Below are positions 18,366 to 26,982 of a stretch of DNA of 64,000 nucleotides, piece by piece. The notes under the pieces are model-generated. The model was given only the letters and a program-made list of their open reading frames with translations. It made no database searches and was not told where the DNA came from. The first letter of the stretch is position 1. Every line of letters starts with the position of its first letter. The stretch spans positions 62,001 to 126,000 of the forward strand of contig NZ_JAFKRG010000009.1 in the NCBI RefSeq assembly GCF_019038415.1, read 5' to 3'. A program made the position numbers and the translations under genes. Source of the DNA: Synechococcus sp. CCY 9618 (GTDB taxonomy: Bacteria; Cyanobacteriota; Cyanobacteriia; PCC-6307; Cyanobiaceae).

Positions 18366-20549
18366 TCAATGGGCCGGGTGGCCCCCGGCCGTGGCGGGGG
18401 CCACGCAGACGGCCGTGGCCTTCAGTTCCGGCTGGCCGGAGATCGGGCAGGCCTGCTCATGCATCAGGGCATTGGCTTCACAGGCCGGTTCCTGGTTGAA
18501 GCCCCAGTGCATCGGCAGGAACACTGAGCCGAGGCGGATTCGATCGGTCACCTGCACCCTGACGGTGAGGCCGGCGCGGCGGGAGGTGACGGCCGCCAGG
18601 GCGCCATCCTCGATGCCGTAACGCTCCGCATCCTGGGGATGGATCTCCAGCAGAGGTTCCGGATGCATGGCCTGCAGGCGTTCCACCTTGGCGGTGCGGG
18701 TCATGGTGTGCCACTGGCCCAGGTAGCGACCCACGGTGAGCACCAGGGGGTAGGTGTCGCAGGAGGGCTCCGCCAGTCCCAGGGGCTGGTCCGCCACGAA
18801 GCGGGCCCGGCCCGAGGGGGTGGGAAAGCGCTGGTCGGTGTAGAGCCGCCTGGAGGCGGAGTCCGGTGCGGAGCCGGTGGGGAAAGGCCACTGCTGGGGC
18901 CCTTCGCGCTCTAGCAGGTCGTGGCTCAGGCCCGAGACGTCACACACCCGACCGGCGCTGAGGGCCGCGAACTCGGCATAGACCTCGGCGGCGGACGTGA
19001 AGCTGAACTGCGCCTCGAAGCCGAGCCGCCGACCCACGTCGGCGAACACCTCCCAGTCGGGCCGGCTCTGGCCGTGGCGCGGACGGAAGGCCGGGCAGTG
19101 GGTGATCCGCCGCTCCGAATTGGTCATGGCGCCGGCCTTTTCGCTCCACTGGGCAGCCGGCAGCAGCAGGTGGGCGTAGTGGGCCGTCTCGCTGCCGGCA
19201 TAGGCCTCGCTGAGCACCACCAGCGGACAGCGGGCCATCGCCGCCTTCACCCGCTCCAGGTTGGGCAGACTCACCAGCGGGTTGGTGGCCGCCACCCACC
19301 AGAGATCGAGCGCGCCGGCCTCCATGGCCTCCACCTGCTGCCAGGCGGTGAGACCGGGCCGGGAGGCGATCGAACCGGGCGCGAAGCCCCAGGCCCGTTC
19401 CACCTCGGCCCGGTGTTCGCCGTTGGTCACCAGCCGGTAACCCGGCAGCAGATGGGACAGGCCTCCGGCTTCCCGACCGCCCATGGCATTGGGTTGGCCG
19501 GTGAGCGAGAAGGGCCCGGCACCGGGCCGGCCGATCTCGCCGGTGAGCAGGTGGAGGTTGATCAGTCCCCCCACCACGGCGGTGCCCTCGCGCCGCTGGT
19601 TCACCCCCATCGACCAGAGGCTGAGAATGCCCCGCCGGGATCCCCAGAGGCGTGCCACGGCACGCAGCTGCTCTTCGGGGATGCCGCACAGAGCTGCCAC
19701 CCTTGCGGGCGTCCACGCCGCCACGAGTTCGGCATAGGCCGCGAAATCATCCGTGGCCTCCTCAATGAAGTCGCTGTCGAAGCCCACCTCACGCAGCACC
19801 AGGTGGGCGATGCCGTGAAGCAGGGCCAGATCGGTGCCAGGAGCGATGGCGAGATGGAGATCGGCGGCCCGGCTGGTGTCGGTGGCCCGGGGATCCACCA
19901 CCACGATCGTGACGCTCCTGGGATGGCGCTTCTTGCGCTTGACCAGTCGCTGGAAGAGCACCGGATGGCAGTCGGCGGTGTTGGTGCCGATCAGGAAGGC
20001 CACGCTGCAGTGGTCCAGGTCCTCGTAGCAGCAGGGGGGGCCATCGGAGCCGAGGCTGCGGGTGTACCCCGCCACCGCCGAACTCATGCAGAGGCGGGAG
20101 TTGGCGTCGAAGTTGTTGGTGCCCAGGGCGCCCTTGAGCAGCTTCTGGGCGACGTAATAGTCCTCGGTGTGGAACTGGCCGGAGCCATACATGGCGATCG
20201 CCCCGGGGCCCCGCGTGGCCAGGCTGTGGCGGATGCGGCCCACCAGCAGCTCGAGGGCGGCCTCCCAGCCGATGGGCTCAAAGGCCTCCCCCAGGCTGGG
20301 GCGGTAGAGGGGCTCGCTGAGACGCCCCCTTGAGAGGGTCTCGCCGACCGTGGCCCCCTTGATGCACACCTGGCCGAGGCTGGAGGGGTGCGTCCGGCTG
20401 CCGCGGGCCGTCCACATCGGCGTGCCTTCGGCATCACGGCGCACGCTCTGCCCGGCCACGGCGGGAGGCAGCATCTCCAGTCCGCAACCCACCCCGCAGT
20501 AGGGGCACTGGGTGCGGGCTGCGGCTGTGGGGGCAGTGGTCTCAGCCAT
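18366..20549 (-). CDS. narB: Ferredoxin-nitrate reductase, assimilatory
   Basis: Reduces nitrate to nitrite with electrons from ferredoxin. 727 residues, the usual NarB length. The N-terminal [4Fe-4S] motif is CPYCGVGCGLEM, with the fourth Cys in SLGQVCIKG. A molybdopterin oxidoreductase domain follows (GSGQFHTEDYYVAQKLLKG, DANSRLCMSSAV, GTNTADCHPVLF), then the C-terminal molydopterin-dinucleotide domain (PLVLTVGRYLGQWHTMTRT, FLPMHWG). The final Cys/Thr-rich tail is short. It lies downstream of nrtP on the same strand, separated by a strong GC hairpin. Needs the Mo cofactor made by the moa/moe genes elsewhere in the window. Confidence 0.96.
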   Translation of the reverse strand: MAETTAPTAAARTQCPYCGVGCGLEMLPPAVAGQSVRRDAEGTPMWTARGSRTHPSSLGQVCIKGATVGETLSRGRLSEPLYRPSLGEAFEPIGWEAALELLVGRIRHSLATRGPGAIAMYGSGQFHTEDYYVAQKLLKGALGTNNFDANSRLCMSSAVAGYTRSLGSDGPPCCYEDLDHCSVAFLIGTNTADCHPVLFQRLVKRKKRHPRSVTIVVVDPRATDTSRAADLHLAIAPGTDLALLHGIAHLVLREVGFDSDFIEEATDDFAAYAELVAAWTPARVAALCGIPEEQLRAVARLWGSRRGILSLWSMGVNQRREGTAVVGGLINLHLLTGEIGRPGAGPFSLTGQPNAMGGREAGGLSHLLPGYRLVTNGEHRAEVERAWGFAPGSIASRPGLTAWQQVEAMEAGALDLWWVAATNPLVSLPNLERVKAAMARCPLVVLSEAYAGSETAHYAHLLLPAAQWSEKAGAMTNSERRITHCPAFRPRHGQSRPDWEVFADVGRRLGFEAQFSFTSAAEVYAEFAALSAGRVCDVSGLSHDLLEREGPQQWPFPTGSAPDSASRRLYTDQRFPTPSGRARFVADQPLGLAEPSCDTYPLVLTVGRYLGQWHTMTRTAKVERLQAMHPEPLLEIHPQDAERYGIEDGALAAVTSRRAGLTVRVQVTDRIRLGSVFLPMHWGFNQEPACEANALMHEQACPISGQPELKATAVCVAPATAGGHPAH

Positions 20550-20612
20550 CGAAGCAGGGGACCGTCAAGGACGAATTCCGTTCTGGGAAAGGGGAATCTC
20601 CCGGGCGTTGGG

Positions 20613-20642
20613 GCGGAGGCGGGGAACTGCCCCGGCCTCCGC
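20613..20642 (-). other. GC-rich hairpin between nrtP and narB
   Basis: GCGGAGGC at 20613-20620 pairs with GCCTCCGC at 20635-20642, and GGGG/CCCC extends the stem inward, leaving a 5-nt loop and a single bulge. No T-run follows on either strand, so this is probably not a simple intrinsic terminator. It starts 15 bp after the nrtP stop codon and may stabilise the nrtP mRNA or reduce read-through into narB. Confidence 0.5.
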
Positions 20643-20657
20643 GGACAGACGACTGGC

Positions 20658-22211
20658 TCAGGCCTGGGCCACGGCCGTTTCGCCCTCATGCTCCTCGGCG
20701 AAGGATCCCTTGGGCTCCCTGAGGAAGAAGTAGCAGAGGAACCCCACGATCAGGCCTGCGATTCCGAGCACCTGGAAGAAGGCGCTGTTGGAAGCCGCCA
20801 CGATGGCCGGTGAGGGGTCCTTGGTATCACCGCCCATCCACACTGGCAGGAGGCTGTAGATAGTGAGGTAGGCCACGGCGCCCACATTCCCATAGGCCCC
20901 CACCATGCCGGCGATCTGGCCGGTGACCCGGCGCTTGACCAGCGGCACCATGGCGAAGGTGGCCCCTTCCCCGGCCTGGACGAAGAAGGAGCAGGCCATG
21001 GTGAGCACCACGGCAACGGCAATGCCCACGCCGCCGGTGAAGGTGCCGGGCTTGATCAGGCTCATCACCAGGTAACCGATCCCCAGACCCATGGTGAGGA
21101 AGCCCATGGTGTTCTTGCGACTGCCGAGGCGATCGGAGAGCAGCCCACCGCCGGGACGGGCCACCAGGTTCACGAAAGCGAAGGCGGAGGCCAGGATGCC
21201 GGCGGTGGCCTTGGGCAGGGAGAACGTGGTTTCGAAGAATGTGGGAAGCATCGACACCACAGCCAGTTCGGAGCCGAAGTTCACGATGTAGGTGAGCTCC
21301 AGGACAGCCACCTGCTTGAAGTCGTAGCGATCCTCCTTGGGATAGGTCTTGGCACCGGAAATCAGATCGCTGTTGGTGCGGATGATGCCCCAGGTCTGGA
21401 AAATGAACCAGGCCAGCACCAGCAGCAGGGCCAGGGTGTAGCCGCCGGCATCGAGGAAGTTGACCTTCTGCAGGCGCCAGGCGAGCACGACCAGGATCGC
21501 CGCGAAGGGAACGTTCATGCCGAGAAGGCCCCAGAAGTCCCTCATGGAGGTGACTTCCAGGCCCGCGGTCTTGGCGGGCTTCTGGTAGGTCTTGCCGGGG
21601 GGAGTGTCGGAGACGTTGAAGAAGTAGATGACGCCATAGACGGCTGCGATGATGCCGGTGAGGGCAATGGCGCCGCGCCAGTTGAGCACCACACCGCCGA
21701 GGTCGGCGCCGCCGGAGAAGGAGAGCCAGCCGGCCACGATCACCAGGGTGAGGGCCGAGAAGGCGGACCCGAAGTTGCCCCAGCCGCCGTAGATCCCTTC
21801 TGCGAGACCGATCTCCTTGGGCGGGAACCACTCTGCCACCATGCGGATGCCGATGACGAAACCAGCCCCCACGATCGAGAGCAGCAGGCGGGCGATCACG
21901 AGTTGATTGAAGTCCTGCGCCGTGGCGAACAACAGGCAGGGAAAGGCCGCGTAGACGAGCAGAGTGGAATAGGTGATGCGCGGCCCGAATTTGTCGAGCA
22001 GCATGCCGATCAGAATCCGGGCCGGCACCGTGAGGGCCACGTTGCAGATGGCCAGGGTTCGGATCTGGGGAACGGAAAGTCCGAAATCAGCCTGGACCGT
22101 GGTGGCCAGTGGGGCCAAGTTGAACCAGACAACGAAGGTGAGGAAGAATGCGAACCAGGTGAGATGCAGGGTTCGGTATCGTCCTTGAAAAGACCAGAGT
22201 TCGCCTAACAT
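20658..22211 (-). CDS. nrtP: Nitrate/nitrite transporter, MFS NNP family
   Basis: Imports nitrate and nitrite. 517 residues with 12 expected helices. NNP signatures are visible: GIRMVAEWFPPKEIGLAEGIYGGWGNFG contains the first nitrate signature (helix 5), and FVQAGEGATFAMVPLVKRR the second (helix 11). A long cytosolic loop after helix 6 and a charged C-terminus are as in marine and freshwater cyanobacterial NrtP. The ATG at 22211 fits. Genes upstream (TrpD2-like) and downstream (narB) are on the same strand. In the 170-bp leader I saw no NtcA consensus (GTA-N8-TAC), but 22217-22237 holds an imperfect AGGGT/ACCCT inverted repeat close to the start. Confidence 0.93.
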   Translation of the reverse strand: MLGELWSFQGRYRTLHLTWFAFFLTFVVWFNLAPLATTVQADFGLSVPQIRTLAICNVALTVPARILIGMLLDKFGPRITYSTLLVYAAFPCLLFATAQDFNQLVIARLLLSIVGAGFVIGIRMVAEWFPPKEIGLAEGIYGGWGNFGSAFSALTLVIVAGWLSFSGGADLGGVVLNWRGAIALTGIIAAVYGVIYFFNVSDTPPGKTYQKPAKTAGLEVTSMRDFWGLLGMNVPFAAILVVLAWRLQKVNFLDAGGYTLALLLVLAWFIFQTWGIIRTNSDLISGAKTYPKEDRYDFKQVAVLELTYIVNFGSELAVVSMLPTFFETTFSLPKATAGILASAFAFVNLVARPGGGLLSDRLGSRKNTMGFLTMGLGIGYLVMSLIKPGTFTGGVGIAVAVVLTMACSFFVQAGEGATFAMVPLVKRRVTGQIAGMVGAYGNVGAVAYLTIYSLLPVWMGGDTKDPSPAIVAASNSAFFQVLGIAGLIVGFLCYFFLREPKGSFAEEHEGETAVAQA

Positions 22212-22381
22212 GGATCAGGGTATAAGGAATTAACCCTGGCTTCCGATAAAGAATGCGCCCAGGTTCTTGCGCGGCGCAGATGCTGACCACTGGGTTCATC
22301 CCATCATTGGGTGCGGGCCTTGGGCTGTGGCCATTGCTACACGTGTCCGGGTGTCGGGACCCGAAGGTCCGCGCGGCCTGC

Positions 22382-23521
22382 TCAGCGGTCGTCCGAGCCC
22401 ACCAGCTCCCGCCGCAGGCGCTCGCCGCTGCGGGCCCTCAGCAGAGCCGTCGCCTGCACCAGGGCATCCTCGAGGTGCTCGAAGCGGCCGCCGAACCAGA
22501 GGTAGGCCGCCACGTTCCAGCGCAGCGCCGGCATCAGGGCACCCTCCCCGCGGAGGGCCTCCAGAGCCTGGGTGCGCCAGACCTCCAGGCTCTGCCACGG
22601 CACCTCGGCGGCGGTGATGCCGTGGTCGCGGGGGTGGAGCAGGATCCGCTCCGGCACGCCCCGGTGCACCCTGGCGGTGATCCCGGCCCGGGAGGTGGGC
22701 AGGTCGGTGGACCCCTCCAGGCCCTTCACCGTGAGCACATCGGTTTCTCCGCAGGCCTCCAGGGCCTGCCAGGCCCGGCTCTCCGTGGGGGGATGGACGA
22801 AGCCGCTCACCAGCAGGTGGTCGCCGCGGTGGGGCGTCCACAGCAGCTCCAGGCTTGCCACCGGCGGCCGTTTGCCGATGGCATCCCGCACCGGCACCAG
22901 CCGCTCGGCCAGCGGGAAATGGTCGGGCTGATGGGTCAGGGCCAGTCCATGGTGATCGAGACGCCCCTGCACCTCGCCCAGCGGCAGACCGGTCGACGGG
23001 ATGCCGATCGCCTCGAAGAGTTCGGCGAGGGTGATGCCGAACTTCACCGGCATGGCCCCCCCGCCGTGCAGCACCACCGGCAGGCCGTCGCTGGCCAGCA
23101 CCAGGGCCACCAGCGGCAGCAGCGGCGCGGTGCGGCTGCGGCCGTCGTACGGCACTCCGAAGGCCAGAGGTCGCCGTCCCGGCGTTTCCAGCACCGGCCC
23201 CAGACGCCGGTAGCTGTCGAGCATGCCGGCCAGTTCCGTGGGATGGGGCCGGCGGATGCGATGGGCGATCAGGAAGGCACCCATCTGGGCGTCATCCACC
23301 AGCCCCCTGAGCATCAGCTCCATCGCCTCAGCGGCTTCCTTCCGATCCAGTCCCGTGCTGGTGTGTTCACCGCTGCCCACCTTGCCGATCAGCTCGCGGA
23401 AGCGTGCCCGGGCGGGGCCCAGGGCCTGGAGCCTGGCCAGGCGCCGGTCCTCCGGGGCGTCCGATCCAGGCGCCGAGGCGTCGGACTCGGGCCTGGCCGA
23501 TTTCGGTAACAGGGACGACAC
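22382..23521 (-). CDS. Anthranilate phosphoribosyltransferase-like protein (TrpD2/YbiB type)
   Basis: 379 residues of glycosyltransferase family 3 fold. The N-terminal helical domain (ELIGKVGSGEHTSTGLDRKE, GAFLIAHRIRRP) and the central nucleobase-phosphorylase-like domain (VLHGGGAMPVKFG) resemble TrpD, but the anthranilate and PRPP residues KHGNRA and DEtxxxG are altered, so tryptophan synthesis is unlikely. Family members such as YbiB bind nucleic acids. The start is GTG at 23521. The gene sits between nirA (divergent) and nrtP, and a paralogue at 32331-33485 sits beside siroheme genes. This association suggests a role linked to nitrate/nitrite metabolism, but the function is unknown. Confidence 0.82.
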   Translation of the reverse strand: MSSLLPKSARPESDASAPGSDAPEDRRLARLQALGPARARFRELIGKVGSGEHTSTGLDRKEAAEAMELMLRGLVDDAQMGAFLIAHRIRRPHPTELAGMLDSYRRLGPVLETPGRRPLAFGVPYDGRSRTAPLLPLVALVLASDGLPVVLHGGGAMPVKFGITLAELFEAIGIPSTGLPLGEVQGRLDHHGLALTHQPDHFPLAERLVPVRDAIGKRPPVASLELLWTPHRGDHLLVSGFVHPPTESRAWQALEACGETDVLTVKGLEGSTDLPTSRAGITARVHRGVPERILLHPRDHGITAAEVPWQSLEVWRTQALEALRGEGALMPALRWNVAAYLWFGGRFEHLEDALVQATALLRARSGERLRRELVGSDDR

Positions 23522-23764
23522 GAGAGGACGAAGCGATCCCGGAAACTAAATCTTCACTGATCCGCGGCCTGCGCAGCTTTCTCTGGCGCTCCCGCTGGCA
23601 AACCCCGACAGCCCAGCCTCCCCGACGACGCAGCTCTCATCGGCGTCCTCGGTTCAGCGTCTTTCCTCCATGGCTTGAGGCGCTTGCCGAAGCGGCTTCG
23701 CCCCTGTTCTCCCTTCCGGCAGAGCCCCTCCCCACGGCTGGCCCTGCGGACTCCCCGTTTCTGA

Positions 23765-25333
23765 ATGACAAGCACCGACGTTTCCAACCCGCCCCAGCCG
23801 AAGCTCAGCAAGGTCGAGCAGGCCAAGGCCGACCTCTGTGGCCTCGACCTGGCCCCTCGGCTGGCCGAGCTGGCCGCGGAGGGCTGGGAATCCCTCGACG
23901 AGGCCACCCTCACCATCCGGCTCAAGTGGCTGGGGATCTTCTTCCGCCCCGTCACCCCCGGCCGCTTCATGGTGCGTCTGCGGTTGCCGAACGGCGTGAT
24001 CCGCGCCGAGCAGCTCGAGGCGCTGGCCGATGCGGTGGACCGCTGCGGCGACCATGGCAGCGCCGACATCACCACCCGCCAGAACCTGCAGCTGCGCGGC
24101 CTGCTGCTGGAGGACATGGCGCCCCTGATGGCGGCGATGGAGCGGGTCGGGCTCACCAGCCGCCAGTCGGGCCACGACAACCCCCGCAACGTCACCGGCA
24201 ACCCCCTGGCCGGCATCGACCCGGAGGAGCTGATCGACACCCGGCCGCTGGTTGCGGCGATCCAGGCCCGGATGCTGGCGGACGATGGGCTCCGCAACCT
24301 GCCCCGCAAGTTCAACGTGGCGGTGGGCGGTGCCCCCGACAGCTTCCTGCTGCACAACGATCTGGCCTACCTGCCCGCACCCGATCCTCAGGATCCGGCG
24401 GCGCCGCTCGGGTTCACCGTGATGGTGGGAGGGTTCTTCTCGGCCCAGCGCAACGAGCTGGCCATCCCCCTGGGCCTGTGGCTGCGGCCGGATCAGCTGG
24501 CCGACTTCACCCTCGCCGTGCTGCACCACTACGTCGAGCACGGCAACCGGGTCCAGCGCAACAAGAGCCGGCTGATGTACCTGATCGACGCCCTGGGGCT
24601 GGAGGCGTACCGGGCCGCTGTGGTGGAGGCCTATGCATCGCTGGCCGGGGCGCCGTCCGCGGCAGTGCTGCCCCACGACGGATCCCATCTGGTGGAGCGG
24701 GCTCCCCGCGACGGGCTGGGGATCCAGGTCCAGAAGCAGGAAGGGCTCCACTGGGCCGGACTGCATGTGCCGATGGGGCGTCTCGACGCCGAGACCATGC
24801 TGGAACTGGCCCGTCTGGCACGGGAACACGGCAGCGGTGAACTGCGCCTCACCGAGGCCCAGAACGCTCTGATCATCGACGTGCCGGCCGATCGGCTCGA
24901 GGCCCTGCGCGCCGAGCCCCTGCTGGAACGGTTCCGCCTGGAGCCCGGCACCCTGCAGGCCGAAGCGGTGAGCTGCACGGGGAACCGCTACTGCAGCTTC
25001 GCCCTGATCCCCACCAAGAGCACGGCCCAGGCGGTGATCGACGACCTGGAGCGGCGGCTGGAACTGCCCCACCCCGTGCGCACCCACTGGACCGGCTGCC
25101 CCAACGCCTGCGGCCAGCCCTACATGGGCCAGATCGGGCTGATGGGGGCCAAGGCCCGCCAGGACGGCCAGATGGTGGAGGCGGCCAAGATCTTCCTGGG
25201 CGGTGCCATGGACGGCGATCCGAAGCTGGCCGAACTGCACGACAAGGGCGTGCCCCTGAGCGAGCTCAGTGACGTGCTGGAAGGTCTGCTGGTGGAGCAC
25301 TTCGGCGCCCGGAGGCGGGCCACGGCCTCCTGA
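23765..25333 (+). CDS. nirA: Ferredoxin-nitrite reductase
   Basis: Reduces nitrite to ammonium with six electrons from ferredoxin. 522 residues. Two nitrite/sulfite reductase half-domains are visible (TRQNLQLRGLLLEDM near residue 108 and LTEAQNALIIDVPADRLEAL near 365). The siroheme/[4Fe-4S] cysteines lie in CTGNRYCSFA and THWTGCPNACGQP. The start is ATG 23765. The 243-bp intergenic region to the divergent TrpD2-like gene is the likely promoter; no perfect NtcA site was seen. The 3' end overlaps an antisense small gene by 68 nt. Siroheme would come from the cobA/CbiX-like genes near 34 kb. Confidence 0.96.
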   Translation: MTSTDVSNPPQPKLSKVEQAKADLCGLDLAPRLAELAAEGWESLDEATLTIRLKWLGIFFRPVTPGRFMVRLRLPNGVIRAEQLEALADAVDRCGDHGSADITTRQNLQLRGLLLEDMAPLMAAMERVGLTSRQSGHDNPRNVTGNPLAGIDPEELIDTRPLVAAIQARMLADDGLRNLPRKFNVAVGGAPDSFLLHNDLAYLPAPDPQDPAAPLGFTVMVGGFFSAQRNELAIPLGLWLRPDQLADFTLAVLHHYVEHGNRVQRNKSRLMYLIDALGLEAYRAAVVEAYASLAGAPSAAVLPHDGSHLVERAPRDGLGIQVQKQEGLHWAGLHVPMGRLDAETMLELARLAREHGSGELRLTEAQNALIIDVPADRLEALRAEPLLERFRLEPGTLQAEAVSCTGNRYCSFALIPTKSTAQAVIDDLERRLELPHPVRTHWTGCPNACGQPYMGQIGLMGAKARQDGQMVEAAKIFLGGAMDGDPKLAELHDKGVPLSELSDVLEGLLVEHFGARRRATAS

Positions 25334-25646
25334 GCCACGGTTTCCCGATCCTCTGGCGGCCCCTGCCGGCCGCGGACCAGGCCCGGTCCATGGTGGCCAG
25401 GGCTTGCCGATCGTTCAGGTCCTGACCTCCGTAGAGCAGCCGGATCAGGCGCTCAGGGTCGATCTCCAGGGCCGCCGCCTCCTGCCAGAGCCTCTCCACC
25501 CGGGGCCGGTCGGCCTGGACGAACTGGGCTTCGGCCAGCTGGGCCGCCAGGGTCAGCACCAGCTGGCGCAGCTTGCGTTCATTGGGGCTGGCCGCCAGGT
25601 CGGGAATGGTGCCGGTGCCGAGGACGGGGGCGGGATGGGCGACCAT
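25266..25646 (-). CDS. Hypothetical protein, convergent with nirA
   Basis: 126 residues from ATG 25646. The N-terminus is Pro-rich. The core (residues about 25-95, ERKLRQLVLTLAAQLAEAQ then EALDIDPERLIR-like helices ending RLLYGGQDLNDRQALATM) looks like a real helical protein, with amino-acid use unlike the antisense shadows around it. The last 20 or so residues lie over the nirA 3' end and look like shadow sequence, so the biological C-terminus may be recent. No family is recognised. It points away from the next gene, which starts 70 bp upstream. Confidence 0.5.
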   Translation of the reverse strand: MVAHPAPVLGTGTIPDLAASPNERKLRQLVLTLAAQLAEAQFVQADRPRVERLWQEAAALEIDPERLIRLLYGGQDLNDRQALATMDRAWSAAGRGRQRIGKPWLRRPWPASGRRSAPPADLPARH

Positions 25647-25715
25647 GGGACACCAGCCTGGCGGAAGGGTTGATTCGGTTGTAACGCCGGCGGATGGGGC
25701 CATCGGGACGGTGGC

Positions 25716-26462
25716 ATGAAACGTAGCAATGGCGACAGTTTCTTGATGTCGAATCCGATTTCCCCCGCCGCTGGCGGCCCTGCTGGTGGCTGGGACCCGC
25801 TCCAGCTGCCCGCTGCCGGCAGTCCCGAGCGCTGGACCTGGCTGCAGGGCCTGCGGCGCGCCGACGGCGTCGATCTGGAGCCCTGGCTGCAGGCCGTCGA
25901 AGCGGGCCGGCTGGTGCCCGCCGCCGATCTGCTGGCCGTGCTGGGGGAGCGGCTGGACGGCCCGGCCGCGGCCCGGCTGCTGGCCTGGTGGCTGGCCGAG
26001 CCCGTGGCCGATCCCCGCCTGCTGGAGGTGATCGGCCGCCATCGCCATCCCCCCTGCCGGGACCTGCTGCGGGAGGCCCTGGACGCCCCGGCGGTGGCTT
26101 CGGAGCGCAGCGTGGTTCTGCTGCCGCTGCTGGGCCACCAGCGCGATCCAGCCGATTTCCCCCTGCTGCTCGAACGGGCCCTGGCTCCCCTGCCGCTGGC
26201 GCAGCGCCGGGCCGCCCTTGAGGGCCTGGCGGTGGGGCTCGGGGCCTGGCCACCGGAACCCCTGCGCCAGGGCCTGGTCACCCTGGTGGGGGACCTCGAC
26301 CCTGCCCTGGCCGCCACCGCGGTGGACCTGCTGGCCCGCCTGCCGGGGGGGCTGGAGGACCTGGCGGCGCTCGACCACGACCGCCTGGCCCCGGAGCTGG
26401 CCCGGCGGCTGCGGCGGCGCCTCGCGGGCCGGGGATCCGCCGCCCCGGACGGGCGATCATGA
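25716..26462 (+). CDS. Leu/Ala-rich helical repeat protein, unknown (HEAT-like)
   Basis: 248 residues; a second possible start, ATG 25746, would remove ten. After a Gly/Pro-rich N-terminus the protein is a succession of amphipathic helices rich in Leu, Ala and Arg (DLLAVLGERLDGPAAARLLAW, LLRLALDAPAV-like, LLPLLGHQRDPADFPLLLE). This spacing suggests HEAT-type or phycobilisome-lyase-like solenoid helices, but no clear motif identifies it. It lies between nirA and uspA on the same strand (UspA starts 31 bp after its stop), and a link to nitrite reduction is only positional. Confidence 0.62.
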   Translation: MKRSNGDSFLMSNPISPAAGGPAGGWDPLQLPAAGSPERWTWLQGLRRADGVDLEPWLQAVEAGRLVPAADLLAVLGERLDGPAAARLLAWWLAEPVADPRLLEVIGRHRHPPCRDLLREALDAPAVASERSVVLLPLLGHQRDPADFPLLLERALAPLPLAQRRAALEGLAVGLGAWPPEPLRQGLVTLVGDLDPALAATAVDLLARLPGGLEDLAALDHDRLAPELARRLRRRLAGRGSAAPDGRS

Positions 26463-26493
26463 GCCGCATCCCCACTCCCTTGCGGCGAGGCCG

Positions 26494-26982
26494 ATGTTCC
26501 GCCACCTGCTGGTGCCCACCGACGGCTCGGACCTCTCCGAGGACACGGTTCGCCAGGCGGTGAGCTTCGCCCGGGACACTGGGGCGACGATCACCTTCTT
26601 CCACGCCCTCGCCAGCCTGGCGATGCCCCCCCACGCCTCCCTGTACGGCGATCCGGTGCTGCTCGATCCGGCCGTCGTGGAGCAGTTCAGCCGTGCGGAG
26701 CACACCTATGCCGTGTCCCTTCTCGACCGGGCCCGGGCGATCGCCGAGGCGGCCGGCGTGAGCTGCGACACGGACCTGGGGGAGCACCCGGTGGTCTGCG
26801 AGGCGATCATCGAGGCCGCCACCCGCCACGGCTGCGATCTGATCTTCATGGCCTCCCATGGCCGCCGGGGGCTCTCCGGGCTGCTGCTGGGCAGTGAGAC
26901 CCAGCGGGTGCTGACCCACACCTCCCTGCCGGTGCTGGTCTACCGCCGCCCGGAAGCGGAGCCGGCGTCTCCGGCCTCCTGA
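26494..26982 (+). CDS. Universal stress protein, UspA family
   Basis: 162-residue single Usp domain. MFRHLLVPTDGSDLSEDTVR is the usual N-terminal strand and first ATP-loop; the nucleotide motif G-2x-G-9x-G-S is visible as SHGRRGLSGLLLGSETQ near residue 128, so it is of the ATP-binding class. The ATG 26494 is chosen because a longer frame lies in the upstream gene. Its end overlaps the 3' end of the OpuB-type gene by 43 nt, tail to tail. The role is stress or energy-state signalling; the partner is unknown. Confidence 0.93.
   Translation: MFRHLLVPTDGSDLSEDTVRQAVSFARDTGATITFFHALASLAMPPHASLYGDPVLLDPAVVEQFSRAEHTYAVSLLDRARAIAEAAGVSCDTDLGEHPVVCEAIIEAATRHGCDLIFMASHGRRGLSGLLLGSETQRVLTHTSLPVLVYRRPEAEPASPAS

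Noticed and set aside
22212-23764. NtcA-type promoter sites (GTA-N8-TAC) for nrtP, nirA and the TrpD2-like gene
   Set aside because: Searched by eye in both intergenic regions; no clear match was found, so none is reported.
23654-25300. 548-codon minus-strand frame over nirA
   Set aside because: Antisense shadow of nirA; no motif.
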